A stretch of DNA of 35,195 bases from an uncultured Clostridia bacterium (GCA_944383495.1 CALWPT010000007.1:1-35195), one strand, 5' to 3'. Shown: positions 7,442 through 14,765, counted from the stretch's first letter. Numbers and translations: made by a program. The notes: generated by a model from the letters alone, not told the origin.

Positions 7442-8451
7442 TGTCGGGCAACCCCCGTCAAAAAAAGAAGCTATTGAATATCGCGCGTCTGCTTTTGAGG
7501 TACAGTGATGAAGAGCATCCCTTATCGGCTGCGAAAATTGCCCAGTTGCTAAGCCGTGAGGGAATTCATTGCGAGAGAAAGTCTATTTATCGGGATATTA
7601 AGACGCTGGTTGAATTTGGGTTTGATATCATAAAAACAAGAGTTCCAGAACCAGGCTTTTTTCTGGCTGGTCGTTTGCTGGAGGAAGCACAGGTGCGTCT
7701 GCTCTCCGATATGCTTCGTTCCGCGAAAACCCTCAGTCGGAAAAAGACCGATGATCTAATAGGCCGAATGAAGGAATTACTGAGCGTTTATCAAGCGGAG
7801 ACCATTGACTGCGGTACAATAGGGATTCACTTATACAAGTCAACGAATGAGGAAATATTTTATAGCATTGACCGGATCGAGCGCGCCATTCGGAACAGGC
7901 GACAGATTTCCTTGGCTTATACAGGCCGCACGATACGCGGCGGCTTTTTGCAGCAAAGCAAGGTGGAAAATATCCGCGTCAGCCCGTATGCTTTGATGTG
8001 GACGGAGCAGAAATATTTTCTGGTAGGAAGTGCCGAAGAGGGAAGGAGGTTGCTGCAACTGCCGCTGGATCAGGTAAAACGCGTGCAGGTTCTGGAACGT
8101 CTGGCGCATCCGTTCTGCAAGGTCTACACAGGCTGCGGTTCTTTTTTGCTATACGACGGCTGCGGCGAGACCTTAAATGCTATCAATCCCGAAACGCAAT
8201 GGATCCAGCTTCGTTGTGAAAACCGAATGATAGAGCGGGTATGGGATCGATTTGGATCAAGCGTTCCGATGCATGCGGACGGGCCGGAGCACTGTATCAT
8301 TCGCGTTCAGTCGCCAATCGGCGATGAACTGCTGCGCTGGGTGCTAAGCTTCGGCGCCGGTATAGAAATAAAGGCCCCTCGTTCTCTTCGCAAAAGAATG
8401 AGAGATCAAATCCATCTTCTAGAACAATTGTACCAGGACGGCTATTCATAA
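7441..8451 (+). CDS. WYL-domain transcriptional regulator (HTH plus WYL)
   Basis: A 336-residue regulator of the DeoR/YafY type. A winged helix-turn-helix lies at about 10-65 (AAKIAQLLSREGIHCERKSIYRDIKTL). A WYL sensor domain lies at about 143-215 (RAIRNRRQISLAY, VSPYALMWTEQKYFLVG) and a WCX-like C-terminal domain at about 260-330. WYL domains bind nucleic acid or small ligands and control DNA damage, phage-defence or metabolic genes. The ligand is not predictable here. GGAGGAG stands 6 bases before the ATG, and the start overlaps the preceding stop by one base, so it is co-translated with ilvE and the pseudouridine synthase. It converges on the DUF4364 gene with an 11-base gap and no obvious terminator. 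Confidence 0.9.
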   Translation: MSGNPRQKKKLLNIARLLLRYSDEEHPLSAAKIAQLLSREGIHCERKSIYRDIKTLVEFGFDIIKTRVPEPGFFLAGRLLEEAQVRLLSDMLRSAKTLSRKKTDDLIGRMKELLSVYQAETIDCGTIGIHLYKSTNEEIFYSIDRIERAIRNRRQISLAYTGRTIRGGFLQQSKVENIRVSPYALMWTEQKYFLVGSAEEGRRLLQLPLDQVKRVQVLERLAHPFCKVYTGCGSFLLYDGCGETLNAINPETQWIQLRCENRMIERVWDRFGSSVPMHADGPEHCIIRVQSPIGDELLRWVLSFGAGIEIKAPRSLRKRMRDQIHLLEQLYQDGYS

Positions 8452-8462
8452 ATAGAATAAAA

Positions 8463-9017
8463 TCAACCGATCTCTTCTCCCGTCAGCTTTTCCAAAACCG
8501 TTTGATACGTTCCGGTGGGATCGTTTAAGAACTGCTCTTTAACGGTTTCCGCTTGTAACCGGTCGGGCATTAATATCCGAACAGTCAAAAGCTCCAGATC
8601 TTTTTCCCAGATACCAAGTGAAACGATGAACCCGGTTTTTGATTTTTCAATGGTGACCTTGTTTTCCTGCTCCCGGCGAATTTTAGAAAGCGTCCGGATC
8701 GTGGTTTTTACCGCTTTTTCACGTACCGTAAAGGGAAGAGAAGTCTCCAGGGTTGACGCGATGGTAGAACCAGTATCGCTGATCATAAGGCCCTGACCTT
8801 CCAATTCAATGATGTTCCCTTGCTGGAGAAGTTCTGAAATAGCCTGTCCAATCTCGAAATAATTTGCGAGGCCGTCGGTGCAGATAATATTGCAGACTTG
8901 GTCTTTCGTGAGCGGCGTCATGACGCTGTTCAGGATATAGCAGACCAATAGCTTAATTTCCATCCGGTTGCGAAGGCCGCCTGGCTCTACACCGGCTGAT
9001 AACGCGTCAAAATCCAT
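8463..9017 (-). CDS. DUF4364 family protein
   Basis: A 184-residue protein of the DUF4364 family, widespread in Clostridia. Residues about 10-80 look like a winged-helix DNA-binding domain (MEIKLLVCYILN, LTKDQVCNII, YFEIGQAISELLQQGNII). The C-terminal half (about 95-180) is an alpha/beta region with FIVSLGIWEKDLELLTVRILMP. A transcriptional role is plausible but unproven. The ATG at 9017 is chosen because GGGAG lies 8 bases upstream. An in-frame start at 9062 would sit inside the -10 region. It is a single-gene unit on the minus strand, back to back with the tRNA-Leu promoter. Confidence 0.8.
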   Translation of the reverse strand: MDFDALSAGVEPGGLRNRMEIKLLVCYILNSVMTPLTKDQVCNIICTDGLANYFEIGQAISELLQQGNIIELEGQGLMISDTGSTIASTLETSLPFTVREKAVKTTIRTLSKIRREQENKVTIEKSKTGFIVSLGIWEKDLELLTVRILMPDRLQAETVKEQFLNDPTGTYQTVLEKLTGEEIG

Positions 9018-9050
9018 CCGTAGCACTCCCAACAAAATATGATTATCATT

Positions 9051-9079
9051 ATTATAACACAAATATTCTTTCCCGAAAA
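9051..9079 (-). promoter_or_regulatory. Possible promoter of the DUF4364 gene
   Basis: On the minus strand TATAAT (9051-9056) lies 17 bp downstream of a weak TTTTCG (9074-9079). The -10 box is perfect but the -35 box is poor. Confidence 0.45.
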
Positions 9080-9146
9080 GATGGAATTCGGCGGCAAAAT
9101 CATGCGCATTGTCAAAAGAAAGAATCGGGAAAAGTAAAATTCACTA

Positions 9147-9175
9147 TTGCAATTTGTTGGCGCATTGTGTATAAT
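9147..9175 (+). promoter_or_regulatory. Promoter of the tRNA-Leu/tRNA-Gly unit
   Basis: TTGCAA (9147-9152), a 17-bp spacer and TATAAT (9170-9175) end 13 bases before the tRNA-Leu 5' end. The two tRNAs 39 bases apart, followed by a terminator, form one transcription unit. Confidence 0.75.
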
Positions 9176-9188
9176 AACATCTGTACCT

Positions 9189-9275
9189 GCCGGAATGATG
9201 GAATTGGCAGACGTGCTGGACTCAAAATCCAGTCCTGGCAACAGGGTGCGGGTTCAAGTCCCGCTTCCGGCACCA
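9189..9275 (+). tRNA. tRNA-Leu (anticodon CAA)
   Basis: An 87-base class II tRNA with acceptor arms GCCGGAA and TTCCGGC, anticodon loop CTCAAAA read as CAA, a long variable arm (TCCTGGCAACAGGG), a T-loop GGTTCAAGTCC and an encoded CCA end. Confidence 0.95.
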
Positions 9276-9314
9276 AAACGAATAACGCGCCAGGGTTTTG
9301 CGTTGTTCGCATAT

Positions 9315-9388
9315 GCGGCTGTAGTTCATCGGTAGAATGCAAGCTTCCCAAGCTTGACAGGTGGGTTCGACTCCCATCAGCCGCTCCA
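9315..9388 (+). tRNA. tRNA-Gly (anticodon CCC)
   Basis: A 74-base tRNA with acceptor arms GCGGCTG and CAGCCGC, anticodon stem CAAGC/GCTTG with loop TTCCCAA (anticodon CCC), T-arm GTGGGTTCGACTCCCAT and an encoded CCA end. CCC is the rarer glycine isoacceptor. Confidence 0.94.
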
Positions 9389-9397
9389 CTTAAAAAC

Positions 9398-9432
9398 AAC
9401 TTACGGACTGTAAAAGGTTTGTAAGTTTTTTG
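9398..9432 (+). terminator. Terminator of the tRNA unit
   Basis: AACTTAC (9398-9404) pairs with GTAAGTT (9421-9427) around a 16-base loop and runs into TTTTTTG. The stem is short, but placement right after the tRNA-Gly fits. Confidence 0.55.
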
Positions 9433-9473
9433 TTTAAAATTTTGTTCTCTTTCTAGGAAGGAGAACGTTTTTT

Positions 9474-9563
9474 ATGCTTGAATTTAAAAATAAGATAAGA
9501 TCAATTGCGCAATTGATTTTACCCTATCCACTGGATCCCTATTCGTACGAACCATGTCATTGA
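9474..9563 (+). other. 29-codon ORF with good ribosome binding site, possible truncated gene start
   Basis: An ATG at 9474 is preceded by AAGGAG at a suitable distance and opens a 29-residue frame beginning MLEFKNKIRSIAQLILPY. It stops inside the IS256 remnant, which is in another frame. This looks like the 5' end of a former gene cut by the insertion sequence, or a tiny peptide. No homologue is recognised. Confidence 0.3.
9500..9517. repeat. Perfect 18-bp palindrome
   Basis: ATCAATTGC followed directly by GCAATTGAT. It lies between the tRNA terminator and the IS256 remnant and inside the 29-codon ORF. Its role is unknown: protein-binding site, insertion target or chance. Confidence 0.5.
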
Positions 9564-9770
9564 GCGGCTAAACCGGGGATCCGCTGCCGGACATGGGTGG
9601 CTGGGGCGTTCCCAGACGGCAATTCTGCCCTTATGCTGGTCTGTGCCCGGGTGCGCCATGTGACCGGTACCCAGTGGGGCAGCAAAAAGTACATGAGCAT
9701 GAAGATTCTGGAGGCTGTCATGGAGGACTCCTCCATTGCTGGCTGCTTCATTCAAACCGGACTCTGCTAA
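9541..9770 (+). mobile_element. IS256-family (mutator-type) transposase remnant, C-terminal part
   Basis: Only the last 75 or so codons of an IS256-type transposase remain. IRTNHVIERLNR (from 9541) is followed by a frameshift near 9578 and then GAFPDGNSALMLV, RVRHVTGTQWGSKKYMSM and LEAVMEDSSIAG, the typical C-terminus of the family. TAA is at 9768-9770. The sequence after the stop (TTTTTGCAAAATATTTTTGG to GCTACCC at 9800) resembles the right terminal repeat of clostridial IS256 elements. The catalytic DDE region and the left end are absent, so the element is dead. Confidence 0.8.
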
Positions 9771-9879
9771 CCTTTTTGCAAAATATTTTTGGCGCTACCC
9801 TTTTTCCATTTGCGAAACTGATTCTGCCTGATCATATCTACCTCTCACTTTTAAATAATTTACTATCTATTGTAATTTG

Positions 9880-10044
9880 TTATTGACCACAATTAACTAG
9901 CCACTTTATTAACGCATCGTTTTTATAAGCTAATGCTGGAACATCGAAATGTCCTGCACCCTCAAATTCAGTTATTTTTGCATTTTTACCTCTGTTTTTT
10001 AATTCATTAATAATTACTCTACTACATTTTGATATATAATAATT
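9880..10044 (-). pseudogene. C-terminal fragment of an alpha/beta-hydrolase, AT-rich
   Basis: On the minus strand a 54-codon open piece ends at TAA (9880-9882). It reads SRVIINELKNRGKNAKITEF, then EGAGHFDVPALAYKNDALIK and WLVNCGQ. The GAGHFD segment followed by a helix ending in KWL fits the catalytic-His end of prolyl-oligopeptidase/dienelactone-hydrolase-like esterases. The rest of the enzyme is missing, with a stop upstream at 10045. Codon use is far more AT-rich (AAA, ATA, TTA) than in neighbouring genes, which suggests acquisition from an AT-rich donor, perhaps carried in with the adjacent IS element. Confidence 0.6.
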
Positions 10045-10481
10045 TTAGATAGAAAACAAACTCGTAGCTTGCAGGTGATTTATATCGATTATTTATTTTA
10101 TAAATAATCAGGCGCCCGCGCCACGATTCCTCCTATACCGAAAAAAAGTCACGCTCGGCCCGCCTCTTTGCTTGCATGCATGCTCAGAATGTTTTCGCGC
10201 CGCTGCCAGCTTTTTTCGGGCTCAAACGTTCAACTCCTTACGCCAAACCTTCCAAAACCTCTATTATATTGTCTTTTGCCACGCGAGAGCGCCAAAACGT
10301 AACCCGCGTATTTATTTCAAGGCTTTTTGCCGGCTGATTCCATTCAAATGAAAACAAAAATAAAGCCACTTTGTTAACCGAGCATTATGGCGCAGACCCA
10401 CTTTTTAGAGATCATATGTAAAAATGCTAAGGCTCTGTCCGCGTCAGAAGTATTCCCTTTTTTGCCAGACGGCCTCCTAGG
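10045..10481. other. Intergenic region with minus-strand signals but no gene
   Basis: No gene can be supported. A perfect AT hairpin, GATTATTTAT/ATAAATAATC (10087-10109), adjoins a GC hairpin, GGCGC/GCGCC (10111-10122). On the minus strand TATAAT (about 10263-10268), a 26-codon stretch lacking a start (about 10160-10240), and a strong GGAGG followed by GTG (about 10120-10135) that opens only 8 codons suggest the 5' end of a lost gene. No function is visible. Confidence 0.4.
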
Positions 10482-11465
10482 TCATTTACGTTTCAATCGT
10501 TCCTGGCGGATATCTCGCCCGACAAAAAGCAGAGCCCGGTAATTTCCTAAGATCCGAGAGCCCACCCGGTCAGAGTACCGTTTTTCAATTTCATCCAAAT
10601 TGAGGTTGGTGCTAATAATCGTCGGGCGTTGTAAATTAATTCGGGAATTGAGAATGTTGTATACCGCAGCCGCCGAGAAGGCGCTGCTGAACTCGGCTCC
10701 CAGGTCATCCAGCACCAGCAGATCACAGTCAATAAGGGCCTGGAGCGTGTCCTCTCCCCCTTCGCCACGGCCAAAATGCTCTAGTTCAATTTTGTGCAGC
10801 AGATTCTGCGCAGAGCCGTAAATGACGCCATACCCTTTTTCAATCACCCTTCCGGCGATCGCCAGGGAAAGATGGGTTTTGCCCAGTCCTGTATTACCTT
10901 TGAAAATCAAACTGGGGGAGGCGAGGGTAAACGTCGCCGCATATTCTCGGCAGATGTTTAGATTATTTTTCATGCGGGCGCGGGGACTGACGCCCGATGT
11001 ATCCTTTCCGTCGGAATAGTACCCACAGTCAAAGGATTCAAAGTCGGAAAGAGCCAACGGTGAAGCCTCGCTTAGCTTGGTAAAGGCAATGCTGCGCGCC
11101 AGTTTCCGCACGCAGCCACACAGCCTTCCATCTCGGTAGCCCGTATCTTTACAGTCAGGACAGGAATAACAAGGCTCTAAATAGTTTTCCTTTAAACCTG
11201 CAAACCGCAAAATGCTTTTTCGCTCTTCCTGCAAAGTGAGAGAGGCGGATTTCAGGCGCTCCAGAGCCTCGTGAATGTTTTCGCCGGATAAGACTGCCTT
11301 GGTGATCCCCGTGGCGTTTTGCGCCAGTTCTGCTTCAATTTCTCGCAGCCGGGGATATTTTTCATATAATTGATCGCGCCGGAAGGAGGTTTGCTCTAAC
11401 ATTTTCTGTCGGTTCTGGGACAATTGGGCCAGCGCTTGATCGTACACTGCTTTCTGGTACCCCAT
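10482..11465 (-). CDS. DnaC/DnaI-like helicase loader ATPase
   Basis: A 327-residue AAA+ ATPase of the DnaC/DnaI (IstB-like) group, which delivers the replicative helicase to DNA. A helical N-terminal part (1-90) is followed by a Cys cluster (C99, C102, C105, C116, C118; CYSCPDC and CGC) as in the zinc-binding helicase-interaction region of DnaI-type loaders. Walker A is GNTGLGKTH (190-198) and Walker B is LLVLDDLG (249-256). A sensor-1 STNLNLDE and an arginine-finger-like RVGSRI region follow. The ATG at 11465 is preferred because GGAGAGG is well placed. It begins one base after the stop of the DnaD-domain gene, so the two form a primosome operon. Confidence 0.9.
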   Translation of the reverse strand: MGYQKAVYDQALAQLSQNRQKMLEQTSFRRDQLYEKYPRLREIEAELAQNATGITKAVLSGENIHEALERLKSASLTLQEERKSILRFAGLKENYLEPCYSCPDCKDTGYRDGRLCGCVRKLARSIAFTKLSEASPLALSDFESFDCGYYSDGKDTSGVSPRARMKNNLNICREYAATFTLASPSLIFKGNTGLGKTHLSLAIAGRVIEKGYGVIYGSAQNLLHKIELEHFGRGEGGEDTLQALIDCDLLVLDDLGAEFSSAFSAAAVYNILNSRINLQRPTIISTNLNLDEIEKRYSDRVGSRILGNYRALLFVGRDIRQERLKRK

Positions 11466-11466
11466 C

Positions 11467-12435
11467 TTATTCCTCTCCTTCCAGTTGCTTTGCCTGCTCG
11501 ACTGCCTGGCGTTCAATCATGGTCTCATAATCGTTCAGATCATACGAAACGGATTTTCTGCCGCTCTCTTTTTTGGCGTTCTTAGCTAGGAATCCTTCCA
11601 GCTGCTCCTTGCTGTGCACGCCATTTTTATGCCAGTTTTCTAAAATTTTGTTGATATACGGAAAAGACACCTTGCCGGTATTATCCACGCACTGGTCATA
11701 AGCCAATTGCAGCATTTGTTTGGTATAACCAAATTCGTTTACCCATTTGACGGAATAGCTGCTCTCCCTCTGAGAAGGATTCCGTTTGTTAAGTCCAAAA
11801 GCCGACATAACAATGTACCAGGCAGTTTTTGTCAAAGCAAGCTGGGCGATGCGTTCCTCCGCCTGCTCAATGGTCTCTACGCCCCTGCTCGCCCAATCAA
11901 CGGCGGTTTTTTCAATGAACTTAAAGTTGGGCTGCTCCTCGTTGACCGCGTATTCTATGACCATGAGAAGCACCGGGACGGAGAGCCCTTCGTTGTCATG
12001 CAGCCATACCAGGGTAGCCGATTCGTTGTGGGACAAAAGCCGGCCCAGCCGAAGCTGGGCCTCGTTGAGCAAAAATGCAATTTCTTTGGATTCCATCCCC
12101 CGGCGAACCACATCCTCCTTAGAGGGTTTGGCGGTGCGCATGGGAGAACGGACGGGCGCGGCCGTGGGAACAGGAGGCTCAATGACAGCGGCAACCGGCT
12201 CGTTACAGGTCAATAGCCCTGCCTGTACCCAATATTGAAGCGCGTCAACAACATCGGCTCGGGGCAAATGCAGCGTTTCGGCGATTTCGTCCACCGAGCG
12301 GCCGCCGCCCCAACGCAGCAGGCATAAAAGGCATTTTAACTGCGCCGCTCCTGCCATGCGGATGTGCTCATCCACCAAAATGCTGGGAACCGCAAACAGA
12401 TTAGAAAATGCCGTAGGATTCATCTGAAATTCCAT
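11467..12435 (-). CDS. DnaD-domain primosomal protein (DnaB/DnaD-like)
   Basis: A 322-residue replication initiation/restart protein. An N-terminal winged-helix region (about 28-78, SVDEIAETLHLPRADVVDALQYW) is joined by a Pro/Ala-rich linker (80-105) to two successive DnaD C-terminal-type helical modules. The first (about 112-195) contains FIEKTAVDWASRGV. The second (about 203-272) ends with YINKILENWHKNGV, the YxxxIxxxW signature that contacts DNA. Two modules recall B. subtilis DnaB more than DnaD. It probably remodels origin DNA and recruits the loader encoded next. Start choice is uncertain: the ATG at 12435 has GAAGGG rather far upstream, and another ATG follows four codons later. Confidence 0.87.
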   Translation of the reverse strand: MEFQMNPTAFSNLFAVPSILVDEHIRMAGAAQLKCLLCLLRWGGGRSVDEIAETLHLPRADVVDALQYWVQAGLLTCNEPVAAVIEPPVPTAAPVRSPMRTAKPSKEDVVRRGMESKEIAFLLNEAQLRLGRLLSHNESATLVWLHDNEGLSVPVLLMVIEYAVNEEQPNFKFIEKTAVDWASRGVETIEQAEERIAQLALTKTAWYIVMSAFGLNKRNPSQRESSYSVKWVNEFGYTKQMLQLAYDQCVDNTGKVSFPYINKILENWHKNGVHSKEQLEGFLAKNAKKESGRKSVSYDLNDYETMIERQAVEQAKQLEGEE

Positions 12436-12465
12436 GTCTGTGCGTTCAACCCTTCCCCAAATTCG

Positions 12466-12864
12466 TTAATCCTCTTGATGCCGGAGAAAGCCAGAGATCA
12501 TTTTTGTGATTTCTCGTTTTTGGCTCTCAGGCAGTTGACGGTAATCAATGATCAGCTTTTTTTCGTCCGTGTTTAACATTCCCATCGCCGTCACGCCTTC
12601 TTGCCCGCTGGTACGACTTCTGTAGATCGGCGGGTTATCGTTTAGCAGACAATTGTTGCTGAACGCTGACGCGGGACGGGTTACCAGATCGTCAATCGTA
12701 ACATTAAAAATTTTAGAGAGCTTGCACAGGGTTTCAATGGTCGGAGAAGACTTACCTGTTTCGTAATAGGTGTAGGTCGATCGGTCAATATTCAGCGAGT
12801 CTGCAATGACCTTTTGGGTAAACCCACATTTTTTGCGAAAAATTTTTAGGTTTTGAGATAGCAT
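12466..12864 (-). CDS. XRE-family helix-turn-helix regulator
   Basis: A 132-residue cytosolic DNA-binding protein. Residues about 5-60 form a Cro/C1-type HTH (FTQKVIADSLNIDRSTYTYYETGKSSPTI in order, with the recognition helix around 27-37). The C-terminal half (about 95-130, DEKKLIIDYRQLPESQKREI) is helical and may mediate dimerisation. An excellent AGGAGG lies 7 bases before the ATG. It is upstream of the DnaD/DnaC-like genes on the same strand with a 30-base gap, so it may be co-transcribed with them. Inverted repeats just behind its promoter suggest autoregulation. No phage genes are near this locus, so it is not clearly a prophage repressor. Confidence 0.88.
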   Translation of the reverse strand: MLSQNLKIFRKKCGFTQKVIADSLNIDRSTYTYYETGKSSPTIETLCKLSKIFNVTIDDLVTRPASAFSNNCLLNDNPPIYRSRTSGQEGVTAMGMLNTDEKKLIIDYRQLPESQKREITKMISGFLRHQED

Positions 12865-12906
12865 GAGATTTCCTCCTGTCCGAAATCAGTCTGCAGTTTA
12901 GTATGA

Positions 12907-12963
12907 AATGGTTTGTCCATTCCAATTGAAACATTCGTTTAGAATGTATACACATTTATTATA
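12907..12963 (-). promoter_or_regulatory. Extended -10 promoter and candidate operators of the XRE gene
   Basis: On the minus strand TGGTATAAT places a TATAAT at 12958-12963 with an extended -10 TG motif and no good -35 box. Two perfect inverted repeats lie just downstream: ACATTC-N5-GAATGT (12931-12947) and AATGG-N5-CCATT (12907-12921). Both have 5-base spacers and their centres are 25 bases apart, so they are candidate operators for the XRE protein. Confidence 0.5.
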
Positions 12964-13024
12964 CCATTTAAAACCCATTCTGGCTAGTCCTGAACCCATC
13001 TTTTTAAAATAAAAAAATTTCCTC

Positions 13025-13052
13025 TTGACTTTAGGGATTTTTATGGTATTAT
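13025..13052 (+). promoter_or_regulatory. Promoter of tRNA-Thr
   Basis: TTGACT (13025-13030), a 16-bp spacer and TATTAT (13047-13052). The tRNA begins about 78 bases downstream, so a 5' leader is processed off. Confidence 0.65.
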
Positions 13053-13130
13053 CATAAAAGTAGCTTTTTATAGCGCGGCTCAATCGTATTGAAATGCTTT
13101 ACCGGTTTGCCGCTTTAGCTTGGTTTATTT

Positions 13131-13206
13131 GCTGGTGTGGCTCAGTTGGTAGAGCAGCTGATTCGTAATCAGCAGGTCAGCGGTTCAAGTCCGCTCACCA
13201 GCTCCA
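13131..13206 (+). tRNA. tRNA-Thr (anticodon CGT)
   Basis: A 76-base tRNA with acceptor arms GCTGGTG and CACCAGC, anticodon stem CTGAT/ATCAG with loop TCGTA (anticodon CGT), T-arm AGCGGTTCAAGTCCGCT and an encoded CCA end. Confidence 0.95.
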
Positions 13207-13209
13207 TGT

Positions 13210-13246
13210 CGTCGCGGGCGTTGTATCGTTCGCGGCGGTTTTTTTT
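13210..13246 (+). terminator. Terminator of tRNA-Thr
   Basis: CGTCGCGGGCG (13210-13220) pairs with CGTTCGCGGCG (13227-13237) using a few G-T pairs around a TTGTAT loop. Eight T residues follow. Confidence 0.8.
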
Positions 13247-13344
13247 ATGGCTTGGTTTTTGTGCCTTCGAAGGGAATCATGGTTTCACCTCTTTTCACGC
13301 CGCCGCTCACGGCGGATTTCCTGCGCCGCCTGTTAAATTTCTTG

Positions 13345-13373
13345 TTTACAGAAACGGCGGAAAATGGTATGAT
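13345..13373 (+). promoter_or_regulatory. Promoter of the phenylacetate-CoA-ligase-like gene
   Basis: TTTACA (13345-13350), a 17-bp spacer and TATGAT (13368-13373). The start codon lies about 71 bases downstream. A CCGCCG/CGGCGG hairpin (13300-13315) lies just upstream of the promoter. Confidence 0.6.
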
Positions 13374-13444
13374 AAATTTGAAAAATGTGTATTCAATGAT
13401 GAATCCGTTTTTTAGATGGTAGAGAAAGAAGGATTAAAGGAACC

Positions 13445-14749
13445 ATGGGGAACTACTTTCAACCGGAGATAGAATGCGCCTCGCCGGAGCAGATCCGGGC
13501 ATGGCAGGACGAACGGCTGATGCATACCGTTCGGCATGTATATGACAATGTGGCGTATTACCGGAACCTGATGAAGGAAAGAGGCGTGGAGCCGGGAGAT
13601 ATTAAGTCGGTTGACGATTTGTATAAGCTTCCATTCCTCACTAAGGATGACCTGCGGGATGCTTATCCTTACGGACTGCTTGCGGTTCCGCTGCGGGATA
13701 CCGTCCGGATCCAATCCACCAGCGGGACCACGGGCCGCAGAGTGGTTGCCTTTTATACCCAGCACGACATTGACTTGTGGGACGATTGCTGCGCCCGCGC
13801 TATTGTGGCGGCGGGGGGAACAAAGGACGACGTGGTTCATGTCTGCTACGGATACGGCTTGTTTACCGGCGGCCCGGGCTTAAACGGCGGATCTCACCGT
13901 CTGGGTTCCTTGACGCTGCCTATGTCCTCAGGAAATACCGACCGGCAAATCCAGTTTATGTGTGATCTGGGCTCCACGATTCTTTGCTGCACGCCGTCCT
14001 ATGCAGCTTATTTGGCGGAATCCATTTGCGAGCGCGGCTTGCAGGATCAGATTAAGCTAAAGGCCGGTATTTTTGGCGCCGAGGCTTGGAGCGAGGAAAT
14101 GCGGCGGGATATTGAAAACAAGTTAAACATCAAAGCTTATGATATTTACGGGCTGACGGAGATTTCCGGCCCCGGCGTTTCTTTTGAGTGCAGTGAGCAG
14201 ACGGGGATGCATATCAACGAAGATCACTTTATCGCCGAGATTATTGACCCGGTTACGGGAAAGGTGCTGCCAGAAGGCGAAAAGGGAGAGCTGGTGTTTA
14301 CCAGCATCACCAAGGAGGCCTTTCCGCTGCTGCGGTACCGCACGCGGGATATTTGCGTGTTGAGCCGCAAAAAATGCTCCTGCGGGCGCACGCATGTAAA
14401 AATGACCAAGCCGATGGGCCGGAGCGACGATATGCTGATTGTCAAAGGGGTAAATGTATTTCCATCTCAAATTGAAACGGTTCTTTTGAACAAGGGGTAC
14501 GCCGCCAATTACCAGATTATAGTCAGCCGCGAAAACAACAGTGACCGCCTGGAGGTGCAGGTGGAAATGACGCCGGAAATGTTTTCCGATGCTGTCAGCG
14601 AAATAGCCGTCCGGGAAAAGGAGCTGGTGGACGCGCTGAAGTCCATGCTGGGAATCTATGCAGTGGTGCGGTTGGTGACGCCCAAATCCATTGCCAGAAG
14701 CGAAGGGAAAGCCGTTCGCATTATTGATAAACGAAATTTATATGAATGA
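13445..14749 (+). CDS. Phenylacetate-CoA ligase family adenylate-forming enzyme
   Basis: A 434-residue ANL-superfamily ligase that activates an aryl or related acid through an acyl-AMP and forms the CoA thioester. The phosphate-binding STSGTTGRR is at 91-99, the adenine motif YGLTE at 235-239, and RYRTRD at 297-302. The C-terminal cap (about 325-434) carries GRSDDMLIVKGVNVFPSQIE. CSCGR at 311-315 may bind a metal. Length and motifs match the PaaK type. In anaerobes such genes typically accompany indolepyruvate:ferredoxin oxidoreductase and an ACT protein, for aryl-acid metabolism from aromatic amino acids. Here only the ACT gene follows. AAAGGA lies 6 bases before the ATG. PaaK is the family, but the substrate is unproven. 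Confidence 0.88.
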   Translation: MGNYFQPEIECASPEQIRAWQDERLMHTVRHVYDNVAYYRNLMKERGVEPGDIKSVDDLYKLPFLTKDDLRDAYPYGLLAVPLRDTVRIQSTSGTTGRRVVAFYTQHDIDLWDDCCARAIVAAGGTKDDVVHVCYGYGLFTGGPGLNGGSHRLGSLTLPMSSGNTDRQIQFMCDLGSTILCCTPSYAAYLAESICERGLQDQIKLKAGIFGAEAWSEEMRRDIENKLNIKAYDIYGLTEISGPGVSFECSEQTGMHINEDHFIAEIIDPVTGKVLPEGEKGELVFTSITKEAFPLLRYRTRDICVLSRKKCSCGRTHVKMTKPMGRSDDMLIVKGVNVFPSQIETVLLNKGYAANYQIIVSRENNSDRLEVQVEMTPEMFSDAVSEIAVREKELVDALKSMLGIYAVVRLVTPKSIARSEGKAVRIIDKRNLYE

Positions 14750-14765
14750 GAAAGGGTGTCGGGTC

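Noticed and set aside
9112..9424. Open frames across the tRNA-Leu/tRNA-Gly region on both strands
   Set aside because: They are read through the two tRNA genes and are a well-known source of false proteins.
12898..13083. Minus-strand frame of 61 codons upstream of the XRE gene
   Set aside because: It covers the promoter and operator-like repeats, and no ribosome binding site is found.
13137..13415. Plus-strand frame of 92 codons
   Set aside because: It begins inside tRNA-Thr and runs through its terminator and the next promoter.
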